Positions 25,681 through 37,100 of a stretch of 64,000 nt of DNA are shown here, in pieces. Source of the DNA: Malus domestica (Eukaryota > Streptophyta > Magnoliopsida > Rosales > Rosaceae); the NCBI RefSeq assembly GCF_042453785.1, contig NC_091677.1, forward strand, positions 26,289,501 to 26,353,500, in the 5' to 3' direction. The notes under the pieces were generated by a model that was given only the letters and a program-made list of their open reading frames with translations, searched no databases and was not told the DNA's origin. Each line of letters begins with the position of its first letter. The stretch's first letter is position 1. The translations under genes were made by a program, and so were the position numbers.

Positions 25681-25988
25681 TGTTAAAGTTGTTAGGATTC
25701 TTTTGACCACTAGGGTTAAGCTTTCTAGTTTCTAGGTCAACTTTGTAACTGTTAATAATTCATATTATTAAGGAACCAGTATTGTTGCACGTTCAGTCTT
25801 TAACCCTAGTCAGATAACATGATTCTAGGTGTTGTAAAGTCGTGGGTTGTTGCTTCCATTCAGTTATCTCGTAAGGTTATAAGTAGTCTTTGTTATCTTT
25901 GAATTCAATAAGAATATTCTCCCAAAAAACAAGTGTGTATTGAACTTCCTTCTCTCTTAGTCTCTCGAAGCTCTTTCTGTTTTTAACA
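25681..25988 (+). repeat. 3' LTR of the copia element
   Basis: 308 bp, with the same ends as the 5' LTR (TGTTAAAGTT...TTTTTAACA). It is followed directly by the GGACA target duplication and the resumed gypsy RNase H frame. Confidence 0.96.
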
Positions 25989-25993
25989 GGACA

Positions 25994-27106
25994 AACATCC
26001 CATTGCATTTTTTAGCAAACCATTGTCCAGATCCATGTTGAATATGTCGGTATATGATAAGGAGATGCTTGCGGTTGTGTATGCGATCCAGAAATGGAGA
26101 CCTTATTTGTTGGGACAACAATTCAAAATTGTTACCGATCACCAAACAATTCGACATTTTTTGGATCAACGAATAACTACACCAAATCAACAAAAGTGGC
26201 TCTCTAAGTTACTTGGCTATAACTATGTGGTTGAATACAAGGCAGGTGCTCAAAACATTGTTCCTGATGCACTTTCAAGGAAAAAGGAAATTCACATGTT
26301 GATGGGATTGTCACAACCAATTTTTGAGGGTATTGAAGAGATACAAAAGGCTTGCACAAATGATCCTGAAGCTTTAGTTATTTTCAACAACATTCGAAAC
26401 AATCAACCGCACCCAAAAAATTACTCCATTCAAAATGGCATGATGTATTATAAGCATCAACTTTTCATTCCTCAAACTTCACAGTGGCCCTACACATTAC
26501 TCCAAGAATTCCATTCCTCTGTCACTGTAAGGCACTCAGGATATTTGGCAACTTACAAATGATTGTCTCGAAATTTTATGTGGCCAGGAATGAGAAAGGA
26601 TATCAAGGCATTTGTGGTAGCTTGCGATATGTGTCAAAGGTAAAATTATGAAGCTATTAGACCACCAGGTCTATTGCAACCTCTACCAATCCCCACTGAT
26701 GCTTGGCAAGACATATCTTTGGATTTTATTAAAGGTTTGCCTACATCACAACACAGAAATGTGATTCTCATTGTGGTGGACAGACTTACTAAGTACGGGC
26801 ACTTCATAGCACTCTCATATCCTTACACGGTAGTCAACATGGTTGATCTCTTCATCCAAAACATATTTCATCTCCATGGAGTGCCAAGATCAATAGTAAG
26901 CAACTGTGATCCCACATTTCTTAGTTAATTTTGGAATGCATTCTTCAAGTCACAAGGTTCATCACTTTGTTGAAGCTCTGCTTACCATCCTCAATCTGAT
27001 GGGTAAACAGAAGTATTGAATATGACGCTTGAACATTATTTGAGATGCTTTGTGGGTGACAAACCATCATCTTGGACCACATATTTACCGAATGGTGGTA
27101 CGATAC
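25994..27106 (+). pseudogene. Ty3/gypsy RNase H end and integrase remnant
   Basis: It resumes directly after the copia target duplication with the RNase H motif SVYDKEMLAVVYAIQKWRPY and then DHQTIRHFLDQR. The integrase zinc-binding region (MRKDIKAFVVACDMCQR) and core (DISLDFIKGLP, VDRLTKYGHFIALSY) follow, with stops near 26560, 26641 and 26926. The frame is cut again at 27106. Confidence 0.9.
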
Positions 27107-28072
27107 TGTTGTGATGCTGCATATGACTGATGCTACATATGGAGTTTACTACTAAGGTGACCCCTGGGGTAAATCTCTAGGGTAAGGCTCGTTGTAATCT
27201 TTAGGGTAAGGGTATGTAAATCACCCTTCCCTTGATTTAAGAGAGAAGACTGATTGGGGTAATGTCTTTGTGTAAGGTTTAGATTAGGTAGGCAACACGC
27301 CTTCTTCTTTCTTGTTGGCTGTTTGCTGCATCTATCCTTCCAATCTCTTTTCCCCCTCTCTTTTCATATATACCCGGACTCACTCTTGTACAAACATACA
27401 TGAATTATACATTGAAACTTTAAACTAGAAAATCTACATGGTATAAGAGCAGGTTTTGTAACCTACCTTTGGCCATTTTTTTCCGCTGCATCTTTCCTTC
27501 AATCTTAAGCCATGGCTGAAGAAGATTCAATAAACATAGAGGGTGACATCTCGTATATCTCTCCTTCAAATTTCTTAGACGTCGAGGTTAACACCAATCA
27601 ACGTTTGTGTTCAATTCTTTTGAACGAGTTTAATTATCTCCCTTGGTCTCGAGCTGTGTCTCTTGCTCTCGAAGGCAAAAGGGAATTAGGGTTTGTAAAT
27701 GGAAATGTGGAAGTTTCAGACATCTCTTCCTTTACATATGGTGCATGGCTTTGCAAGGATCAACTTGTCATGTCCTTGCTACTCAACAACATGTTACAAC
27801 ACCATGGAGAAACATGTTGTTGAGATTTTTAGCTACTACAATTGTTCATGTGAGCTTTGGAAAGCCTTGCAAGATATGTATGGAAATCAAAACAATTATG
27901 CACGTGTCTTTCAACTTAAGAAGGACATTGCCAGTGCCCAACAAGAAGGGAAAAATGATTTACATACCTTTAACCTAAAGATTACAATGAGCCTTACCTT
28001 AGAGATTTACCCTAGGGGTCACCTTGGTAATAGACTCCATATACAGCATCAGTCATATGCAACATCATAACA
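27107..28072 (+). mobile_element. 966-bp copia derivative with an LTR and an inverted LTR end
   Basis: The left part, 27107-27438, is LTR-like (TGTTGTGATG...AATCTACA) and is followed at 27439 by TGGTATAAGAGCAGG, an initiator-Met-tRNA primer site. A gag start (ATG 27512) follows. The last 90 bp, 27983-28072, are an inverted copy of the first 90 bp, so both outer ends are TGTT/AACA. The flanking gypsy integrase frame reads straight from 27106 into 28073 with no target duplication. Confidence 0.82.
27512..27975 (+). pseudogene. Copia-type gag fragment
   Basis: The ORF begins MAEEDSINIEGDISYISPSN and has LCSILLNEFNYLPWSRAVSL and WLCKDQLVMS. After a frameshift near 27800 come CELWKALQDMYGNQ and the coiled RVFQLKKDIASAQQEGKNDL. 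These are typical of the copia gag (UBN2) domain. The rest of the polyprotein is absent. Confidence 0.85.
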
Positions 28073-28760
28073 AATATGTCTTTCCATTTCTAGTATTCAG
28101 ATGACTCAATTTGAAGCACTTTACAGAAAACAACCCCCCACAGTTCAAGCTTATATCCCTAACTCCATTGCAGTTCATCAGGTTGACATTGTTTTACAAT
28201 CACGTGATGACTTGCTATCTCGTCTTCACCATAATATACTCTTGGCTCAAAATAGAATGAAATAGAAAGCTGACAGACATAGGACAGAGCGTGAATTTGA
28301 AGTAGGTGATTTGGTTTTTCTAAAGCAACAGCCTTACTGCCAAGTTTCTGTTGCTTATCGCCAAAATCACAAGTTATCTCTAAGGTATTATGGCCCTTAT
28401 AAGATTTTAGCAAGAGTTGGCAAAGTGGCATATCGTCTGTAGCTTCCTCACAATTCCAGAATTCATAATGTGTTTCATGTGTCACTGCTTAAGAAAAGAA
28501 TATGTGATTCTATCCCTTTCTCACCCACCCTCCCACCTTGGGATTGCACTACTAGAGCAATGCAATGGACACATGCAAAAGTTTTGCAAAGATGAATGTT
28601 TAAAGTCAAGAACAAAGCTGTGATTTGTTGGCTGAATCAGTGGCAAGGACTTCCTGAAGAAGATGCAACTTAGGAAGATGCCGACGACATCATTGCTCGC
28701 TTTCCTCAATTTCAATCCAGAGGGCAGTCTTGTTCTCAGTTGGGTGGATTTGATGCGTAC
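28073..28760 (+). pseudogene. Ty3/gypsy integrase C-terminus and chromodomain-like end
   Basis: The residual frame includes FEVGDLVFLKQQPY, RYYGPYKILARVGKVAYRL, RIHNVFHVSLLKKRI and a chromodomain-like tail (WLNQWQGLPEEDAT, then DDIIARFPQF). Single-base changes give several stops. Confidence 0.85.
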
Positions 28761-29409
28761 AATTACATTTAAACCTTTATATGATATATCTATTAGACTC
28801 GACAGTTTCTGACACGACGCGAAAATGACACGAAAATAACGGGTTTCGAGTCAACACGATAACTAATCGGGTTATTATTGGGTGACCCGTTAATAACAGG
28901 TTCTTAACGGGTATACACATAAGTAACTCGTTTCGACCCGTTAAGAAAAAAATTAATTTGATAATTTTAAAGTTTAATTACTAAAAGATTTATTATAAAA
29001 TACAATAGTCATATTAATAAATATAATATATTCTATATTAAACATATAGTTTTGTATTATTATTCTATATAAGTTAAAAAATAAAAAATAAAGTTTTAGT
29101 CATTATTTATTTTTATTATGAGAGTTCCTTATTATCATTTATCATTACTAGGATAAATTTTACTTAACATGTTGTTGTCCAAAATTAAAATAAACTAGTA
29201 TAGTATTTGTATAGGCAATAACTAAGAAGACATACATACAAGTATGAAAAATGTGAAAGAATATATAAACATTCGTGATTCATCATTATTCCTCCACAAG
29301 TAGATAATGGTTATACTTACATTATAGTTTAGATTTTTAAAATCCCCCACACCCTCATGAATAATGTTTTTTATTTGAGGGCAAAATTAATAAAATTAAT
29401 AATAATTAT
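28761..29409. other. AT-rich repeat debris
   Basis: Bases 28800-28960 are rich in alternating 'acccgtta' and 'taacgggt' words, a pattern I recall from dispersed plant repeats. The rest is AT-rich with no gene. Confidence 0.45.
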
Positions 29410-29434
29410 TGTAGAAGTGTAAAAAATGTAAAAA

Positions 29435-29479
<45 letters not shown>

Positions 29480-30044
29480 CACTCATAGTGACAAGCTTTA
29501 CAACTTTCATGAAGGGGTCAACTTCGAAATCCAACACTATAATCTATAAACCTTAAATTTATATTTAACCATCGATTGTCATTTACGCTTTATTCTTCTT
29601 CTAAATTTCATTTTTAAAATTTTCTTTTTTGAAAACATGATCATCTGGCGGATGTAAGAAGATGAACGGTTCAGTTATTTGATATCATGTTTCGATATTT
29701 ACGGTTAACTAAAATATGAGTCGATGTCATATAGTTTGTAGAAACTTTATAAACATCAAACAATATTTTCATTAACCGTAAAACTCTGAACATAATATCA
29801 ACGATCCAAACCGTTCATCTTCATGCATCCTCTAATAGATCATGTTTTCAAAAAAAGAAAATCCGAAAAAACAAAATTTGATGAGAAAAATGAAGCGTAA
29901 ATGTAAACAACAATCAATGGTTAAATTTTGATCTATGATTTATATGATTATAATGGAGAATTTCGAAGTTAAGCTCTTTAAAAAAGTTGTAAAGTTTGTC
30001 ATTACGAGCGTTTATATATTTTTCTATATTTTTTACACTTCTAC
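29410..30044. mobile_element. Large hairpin MITE, about 635 bp
   Basis: The two halves are inverted copies. TGTAGAAGTGTAAAAAAT at the left matches ATTTTTTACACTTCTACA at the right. Inside, 'gacaagctttacaac' pairs with 'gttgtaaagtttgtc', and 'gaaaacatgatc' with 'gatcatgttttc'. The left arm holds an (AT)n run at 29443-29477. Pairing may extend about 40 bp further on each side. Confidence 0.8.
29443..29477. repeat. (AT)n microsatellite
   Basis: An uninterrupted AT run of about 17 units after a poly-A tract, inside the left arm of the hairpin. Confidence 0.97.
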
Positions 30045-30880
30045 ATTAATTAAAAAATTATTAAAGACTTTACTTAAATAACAGTCGTAAGATAAATGAG
30101 AATAAATCTGTACCGTTGGATTCTATTTCACTTAAATTATTAGAACTTTTTTGAACGAAATAACCACTTCTCTATTCCATTATTTTCCAATTTTACCATT
30201 TGATCAAAACAAAAGCCCTAATCCCTTTCTCTCTCCCCACTCCCGTAACCCTGTCTGGCTCTCTCCGGATCCCGCCGTCTGTTTTTCCTAGCCCTTCTCT
30301 CCCGCCGTATGTTCACTTCTTCCGGTAGCCTAGCCTCTCTTAGTCTCTCTTTTCTCCTCCCTCGTGTAGTGGACGGAATCATCCTTGTCATCTATGGTTG
30401 TCTCTACATCACTGCATCTCCATTCTCCGGATTCCACTCCAGGTTCGATTTTGCCTCTTAATTTGGCTATTTACTTGATTGAAAAATATGTAAGACTTTG
30501 GCTCCTATGATTTGGTGTTATCTGTAGTTTAATGTGCTGATCTTTTAGGGTTGTATCAATATGTTGACCTGAATATGTCTGATAGAATTTGAACCTCTGA
30601 TCCTTAGTACTTGGCGGGGATCAATTGTGATATGCCATATCTAATTTGGTAGTCTCTGATTGGTAGGTAAGTGCCTAATTGGAAAGACCATAGAAAAGGA
30701 GAAACACAGTTTCAAGGAATTCATACTTATTTTCGGTTGTGCTACGAAATGAGTTTGAAATTATATAAATGTATACAGTAATCTCACAGATATACAAGTA
30801 CATATATCAAGGTACTTATATTGTTCTTAGACTGTTAATGAAAGACTGGATAATAGTAAGATATGATATTACCTTATTAC
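30045..30880. other. Gene-leader-like sequence, unassigned
   Basis: Bases 30180-30450 look like a plant 5' leader: GCCCTAATCCCTTTCTCTC, then a pyrimidine-rich GC-richer stretch and a good splice donor (CTCCAGGTTCG at about 30446). No coding exon could be matched to it. It may be the stub of a gene broken by the retrotransposon fragment that follows. Confidence 0.3.
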
Positions 30881-31050
30881 CAAACGAGGTACTCGGCTTG
30901 CAGCTCATCATGGATGTGTCTTCGAATGAAGATCAGTGCAATAGCTTTCTAAGCTTCATCGACCAAGATGGCGTCGGTAAGTGCCTTGATGGTGGCTCTA
31001 ATTCCCTTGGCAATAAGATTGAGCTTCACGTTTTGGACTTCAAGTAGTTT
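30880..31050 (-). pseudogene. Copia gag fragment
   Basis: The minus strand encodes VQNVKLNLIAKGIRATIKAL and, after a stop, IFIRRHIHDELQAEYL, as in the gag of a common plant copia lineage. It lies on the same strand as the LTR at 32654-32880 and probably belonged to it. Confidence 0.7.
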
Positions 31051-32653
31051 CTTCCATATACTTCTAGAGCGGTGAAATCGAGCTTGTTCAAGTTTGACGC
31101 GTAAAAACGTGGTTAGTCATATGGTAATCTATAGACATACATCGTAGAACATTCGGGTTCTATAGACATGTATTGGTTTAATTTAAACATGAAAGCTACA
31201 GGTTTCATGTGGTAAGTTTTGAATGAAAACATCGGGTTTCAAAGGCACTAAATATGAAACTACAGGTTTAATTTAGTTTTTTGAACGATTAGTTTATAAA
31301 TGAGAGGTTCCTGCAAGAACATAGAATGCAATATGCTAATTAAAGTGTAGTGGATTTGAGTTGCTTTGGGAACTCAAGTGTGAGAGCTTCGAGACTACGA
31401 AAGGATGTTAACGGTTCAAAGTAGAAAAATAAATTATTGAATCGTTAATGTCCAAAAGTAATATTCAGGTCAATACTTTTGGATTAATTATCAGATTAAT
31501 GGTTGCAGGTCACTTTTAATTAATTTAATAGATTGGGACCAAACGAGGTTGATCGTGGAAGCAAAATAATGACAGACGGGTCATATTAGCTTCGGTTGGT
31601 TATAAACCAAGTGATAATTAAATTAGAATTAATTAGCGTAAATCAAAGTACCCCTAAAAAAATATGTGGGCATGATTTATAACACAGGTGTGCCAAAATT
31701 TGGTATTGGATCGAAAAAATAACGCGGCCCAACCAAAAGTGGGCTCATAACGTCGTGAGGATAGGCCCTGCAGCTCGGCTGCAGGTCATTGGGCCTCAGG
31801 GAGGGTTGCAGACCTCTAGGCCGTGTGGTCTTGGTAAGCCCAACAACAAAAGCTACTGGTTTGGGCAAAAAAGAGGCATGGGGCAAAGCCCATCCGAAGG
31901 CTAGTTTGCGAGTTGGTACGGGAAAGGCCAGTCGAGGCTGGTTTTAAGTTTTTTTTTTAAGGTTGGGGCAGGTCAAGCCCAACAACATAAGCTATGGGCA
32001 AATGGGTCGATGGGTGGCAAAGCCTAGCAAGCAACACGCAGGTTGCTAGTGATGGTCTATAAGTGCAAGGGCAGACCCTAGCAAACGACTACATGTCGTG
32101 CTGGTAGGTGGGTTGGGGCTGCAGGCCCAATCCAAACCAATCTCAGGCCATAAAGGTCGAGTTGTTCTTGCTCGCAGCAAGCCCAAATGGCTGTAACCAT
32201 CGGTCAGACGTCAAAACGACGTCATCCTGGGGCGTGCTTAATGCAGCTGGGCTACAGGCCAGAGCGGTGCTCGGCAGTGGTGCCAGCGACAGAGAGCCGC
32301 AGCCATGCCGCATTAAATTCCCATAATTTTTGTTTTTTTTTTTACATCTCTAGGGTTTGAAAAACCTAAATTGCTTCTAATTTATTTATATGATTTGACT
32401 CACAAATTTCACATAGCAAAATAATTGCATAATGCATGAAACATGTATATATATCGGAAGAAAAATATAAATATAAGGGGTTTGTGCATCATGGGGAATG
32501 TTTTCATGCTTCGTGGACGTTTCAAATATTTTACTTTATTTTAAGTGTACCTGATTGGCAGAAAACAAATAAAAGCCTTTGAATTTTGTAGAAGAAAACC
32601 TCCTCCTATGATCCTTCAGTTTCTTAGTTTCTGGCAAAAGCGTGATGATAACG
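31051..32653. other. Retrotransposon-derived spacer, no gene
   Basis: Bases 31720-32320 are GC-richer, with many GGCCCA/TGGGCC words and low-quality open frames. It lies between the gag fragment and the minus-strand LTR, where the leader of that element would be. Confidence 0.45.
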
Positions 32654-32880
32654 TGTTATATGTCTATTTGACGTAATTGTATTTAGGACTAGAGAGGGAG
32701 AGAGGCCGGCGGCAAGAGAGAGAGATAAGAGAGAGATTTAATTGTGAGGTGTGTGTTGTATCAACCCTTTGTGCCTTTATTTATAGTAGTAAAATATGTT
32801 AAATCCTTACCCTTATATGATTACAACTCTAATAGGATAATAACTACTAAAGAAAATATTCAAAGATATCCCTAGATACA
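32654..32880 (-). repeat. Copia-type LTR, 227 bp
   Basis: On the minus strand it starts TGTATCTAGGGATATC, has a TATA box TATAAATAAAGG at about 32785, and ends ATATAACA. It is followed by CGTTATCATCACGC, which resembles the leader of a common Rosaceae copia group. No partner LTR is seen in the window. Confidence 0.65.
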
Positions 32881-33842
32881 CTATAATTTACGCAATCACA
32901 TTCTTATTATAAATATGACTGCAATAAGACTATCTTTTTCCTGCTACACTTTACCAAAAAAAAAAAAAAAAATCTTTTTCTTGGTACACTATTTTTTTCT
33001 TCTTTTAAATAAATGTAGTTAATTTCTTTCATTATAAAAGGTTGCTTTTGCTAATAAACCTATAATTAGGAATATTATAATAAATTAAAATCCTTAAAAG
33101 GAGATATAATCTTTAAAAGCCCCCCATTTTCTTGTATGATATCATTTAATCGTTTATTTTGTCATTGTTCAAAGGTCACACCCCTAAAGTACCCCATTCA
33201 TTACTGTTAGGTTAATTTTGTTTAATTGATTTAAGACACAAATATCAAAATTTTAACAAATCTAACAACAATCAACCGGGGTAGGGTGAGAAACATCCTT
33301 ACTTTAGAAGGTGAGCAAAAATGCACTAAAAAATTCGAAAATTCATCATAAGCATGCTACTAATATCAAAATCGGTGATTTGTTTAACACATAATTTTTT
33401 TCTTGAGACGAACTCTAGCGATAATAAGAGCAAGAATGGTCCTAATTACGGTATATGTACGGTAATATGTTAGGTACATGGCCACTACAACATGCTTTTT
33501 GTATTAAAAAATAAGGAGTTTCAAACTCAAAAATATAAAAAAAGCAGATAAGTACATAACCACTATACCATGCTTCGTTTTTATTTCTTATATTTTGCGC
33601 TATATCAATTTATACACAATTTAATTTATAAAAAAAATATAACAACCAAAATTCTAGACTATGTAATCTTAGGACCGGCCTAGTTGATTTTGTTATAAAT
33701 TGCAAGGCTTCCCGTCTCTTTTGGTTTTACATTTTCTCCCTCCAGTGGTCACTGTAGGCTTACGGTTCAGTTTCCCGGATCAGGAAGAGAGTCCAAGAAA
33801 TCGATCGACGCAGAGAAGTGCAATATACCAGAAAGCGAAACG
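32881..33842. other. Intergenic and promoter side of the DOG1-like gene
   Basis: AT-rich. An imperfect direct repeat is seen around 'ggtacatggccactacaacatgc' (33473) and 'agtacataaccactataccatgc' (33549). The probable leader of the next gene starts near 33700 (TTTTGTTATAAATTGC may supply a TATA-like site at about 33690). Confidence 0.4.
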
Positions 33843-36014
33843 ATGAAGGGGATGAAGGGGATGATGCCATCTCAATCTTCCGTGTAAGTAGTTTCTTCCT
33901 TCCCTCTCACATTCTGTTTGGTTCTTTTGAATCAAGAAAAGAAAATTCCACAAACACCAAAGCTGAAGAACTAAACTCTTTTTTCTGTTTGGTTCCCGAG
34001 AAAATAACAATTAGGACAAGAAAATGTGGGATTAATGACAACCTAGTTGTTCTTTCAAGTTTTCTTGACCAAAGGACAAATGGGCATTGCATCAATTCTG
34101 TTGCCGAGAAAATAACAATTAAGCTGAAGAATTGAAGCGTTCTTTTATTTTCTTTCATTATTTTTGCTGAGAAATTGGAATTTGTACAGGAACTACGCTA
34201 ATGAAGACGGCTACGACGAACTAGAAGAAGAAAATGAAGGATTGTTGAGGAGAGGCATAGTAGAAGGCTGCCGTGGAATTGATGGTATAGCAGACAAGTT
34301 TCAGTGCATGAGCATTCACAAGCGAGACGCTGCCAAACGAGGTAACCCTCCCTGCTACTTTACTCCAGTTTTCTCCGATTTTTGTCCTAAATCAAGATGT
34401 TAAGATATATTTGAATCAAAGTAGACAAAAGCCAATAAATTTCCTTCTCATGTATGTGTGGGAAGATCAAGAAAATTGTATGTAGAACGAGGAGAGATGC
34501 TGAACATTTGAAAAGCTAGATCAAGAAGATCGTACATTTGTTGTTCCCAAGACAGTAAAAAAGGAAACCTTTTCTCGACTAAGAAAACAAAAACAAGATT
34601 TCTGGGCATTCCGTGTTTGTACTTGCTTGGAATAACTAGAACTAGACCCCTAGTTGTGGTAAGCTTGGAAACATTGTCTAAAGTCTACATTGTCCGACAA
34701 AAATCATGAGTACGAGTCGTTGAATCAGGAACATCAAGTGAAATTTTTTGGTAAAATATCTCCAATCTAAAGGCCCGTTTGTACTTTTGACCCCGATTGT
34801 TTGGCAATGGTAGTAGGTTTAGTAGTAATTGGGAGAGTTTAGAGTCTTTTCTGTAAAGAACCAAAATGCGCATTCAACCCAAAAAAGCCACATACTGGAA
34901 GACCATCACCATATACACTTTCCACTGAATGTTGCATTCTACGTCTTTGCCTGCAAAGGTTGCTCGTTTTCTGTGGTGTATCTTTTTTCGATCCACAAGA
35001 CAGCTTTCATGATTACTGAAAAATTGAAAAATACATTATGTACATTTAGGTGAAGAGATCTCTTTTCAGAAGAAATGTCTGTGGAAGCAAGAGCAGAAGG
35101 GCAGAGTTGCAAGGCTAGAGAAACAGCTCAGGATAAGGTGGGAACTTGAGGAGCTCATTGAAGAACAACTGAACAGGTTCCATGCCCACTACAACTTGGA
35201 TATGGTCCCAACCCGGCTTAAGGATGTTGCTCAACTGCTCATGCCCAATTGGACTCCGCCTGATGAGCTGATCTCCACAGCTTGGCTTGGTGATTGGCGT
35301 CCCTCTGCAATTCTGGAGCTTGTGCGTAGCTTGCCCATCTGTTCCTGCTCATCATCATCATCCTCTTCGAACTCTAGTCGCACTGAACAGCTCTTATCGC
35401 AGCTCATTTATGAGATTCGGATTGAAGAGGCAATAATTGATGAGGAAATGGCTGAAATTCAATCAACATGTATCTTCTACCTTCCATTTGCTCCGGGAAA
35501 CATCCAATCAGGTAGAGCTGCCTTGGCTTCTGTTCAGTCAGAGTTCAAGAAGATTGAAAGGGTGATCACAAAAGCTCAACAACTTAGGTTTGTTTACTTT
35601 CCCTTGATTATTTTTCTGAATTACTTACCTGTTACGACTTTAAGAAACATGATAGACTCGATCGTTGTTAAGTTAGTATCAAGTCTAGTACAATATATGT
35701 GACAGAACATGTGCTGTAGGGTTTCTGCTTGCTAGTGTTTGTTTTCGTGTCTTGGCTTTCCCTCTTTCCATTCCTACCTGATATGCAATTCTAAAATGAA
35801 CATGCCATTATAACTAATTACAAGATATGTGATTTTGCATAACAGGTTCAAGGCACTGGAGTTGGTGTTGAAGAAGGTACTGAATGAAACTGATGCGGCA
35901 GAGTTCTTGGTTGCATTCGAGGGAATTCAAGAAGCAATTCACCAGTTTGCAGCAAACCAGAGGTTCCAAAAGGGTCCAGTCACGGTGCCTGTCAAGTCCT
36001 TGGGGTCTAGCTAA
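33843..36014 (+). CDS. DOG1-domain-like protein
   Basis: Four exons: 33843-33883, 34190-34341, 35050-35587 and 35846-36014, joining in phase to 299 aa. The start is ATG at 33843; in-frame Met codons at residues 4, 7 and 8 are alternatives. The N-terminal 70 residues are acidic and carry DGYDELEEENEGLLRR. From about residue 85 a helical region has LEELIEEQLNRFHAHYNLDM, then WLGDWRPSAILELVRSL, a Ser run, QLLSQLIYEIRIEEAIIDEE and a Leu-rich end (KKVLNETDAAEFLVAFEGIQ). The spacing of Trp motifs and coiled helices fits the DOG1 (DELAY OF GERMINATION 1 / TGA-factor accessory) domain. No bZIP DNA-binding region is present. An INAPERTURATE POLLEN1-type relative is possible; the function is not known from sequence. 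Confidence 0.83.
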
Positions 36015-37100
36015 GAACAAAGAGATGTGAAACCTTCTAGCCAAATCAGAAACAAGCAGAGAAAGAAGAGATAACAGACCTTTCCAACTGACCATTTTTA
36101 CTGAACCTGTTTTTTTCGGTATGATATCTTGTCATCGTGTCAGCTCCGGCGGAAATGTAGCAGATGAGCAGAATCCTGTGGGCCAATATTGTGTTGTCTA
36201 AACATTGTTTGCGGAAACTCGAAAGAGAATTTTGCATTTGCTGTGATTGGAAGTTGAACATATTATATTTGTAGTGAATGTATAAAGCTTTGTAAGATGA
36301 AGATAGTTTAATTCATTCTCAAATTTGACATGAGGTTTGTCGTTCACCATTTGATCTAGCCGCACTTAGTCTCTACTTTGTTAGAAGAGATCCAGAGTTC
36401 AAATGTCATGTACGATAGTGTTGTACAAAAATTACAAATTGAGATTAGTAGTGAATCAAATTTAAATGTACAAGTAGCTGGTTTTAAGTTTTTGAAAGCA
36501 TCTTCCAATTAGCTTTGGCTAATAGTTAGTGACGATAAGCTCAGGTAATTGTGTATTTGGAGTTTGGATTGTGAAAGAACTAAAATGTGTTAAATTGTTG
36601 TGAACGGCTTTAAGCTTTATTGGTTAAGCAGGTTCACTTTTGTACTCGAGGTTGAGTTCGATTTTCTTTTTCCGCATTAAAAAAAAATGTCAGATTGCTA
36701 AGGTTTAAAAGAATTACATATTGGATTAACCATTCAAGTGTGCAATTCTGAGTTTTTGACCCTAACTTATCCACATCATAATTAAATCTATCAAGTGTAA
36801 ATGATTTTTATATTCTCATTTTTATATTTTATTTTTTAAGTACATCGATAATTTTTACATTAAGACAAGAAGAAGTTTGGCAAAGCCATACAATGGGCAA
36901 CGATAAAAAAAAAATGCAAGAATCATCACCCAAAAACAAATAAATTGATATTTTAGCCAAAGTAAGTAATTACAATATGATTTCTTTCCCCAATTACAAT
37001 AAAATAAGTAATTAAAAATATGATTTCTTTCCCGAAAATTTTAATTCAATCGTCTAACGCCTATTTCCTAACAGATCCCTACTGTTGACAAAAAAAAAGT
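36015..37100. other. Intergenic, no gene
   Basis: This holds the 3' untranslated end of the DOG1-like gene (to about 36300) and then AT-rich DNA. I see no exon or element with clear ends before the hairpin at 37101. Confidence 0.5.

Larger units (their letters stand above)
21077..25988 (+). mobile_element. Ty1/copia retrotransposon with two LTRs, nested in the gypsy element
   Basis: It is bounded by 308-bp LTRs and a 5-bp target duplication GGACA (21072-21076 and 25989-25993). The primer-binding site just after the left LTR (TGGTATATAAGC at about 21388) resembles the initiator-Met tRNA complement in degraded form. A polypurine tract AAGAGAGGA precedes the right LTR. The gene order gag-PR-INT-RT-RH is that of Ty1/copia. 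Many stops and frameshifts are present, and gag contains an inverted piece of the RNase H region. It interrupts the gypsy RNase H domain, so it is younger than that element. Confidence 0.96.
18720..28760 (+). mobile_element. Degenerate Ty3/gypsy retrotransposon, split by two insertions
   Basis: The domain order is gag (about 18720-19130), protease (19500-19620), reverse transcriptase (20050-20800), RNase H (20900-21076, continued at 25994-26290), integrase (26530-27100, continued at 28073) and a chromodomain-like end (about 28590-28715). This PR-RT-RH-IN order defines Ty3/gypsy, and the chromodomain-like tail suggests a chromovirus. Stops and frameshifts occur throughout. No flanking LTR is recognised, so both ends look truncated. 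It is interrupted by the copia element at 21077-25988 and by the 966-bp element at 27107-28072. Confidence 0.92.
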
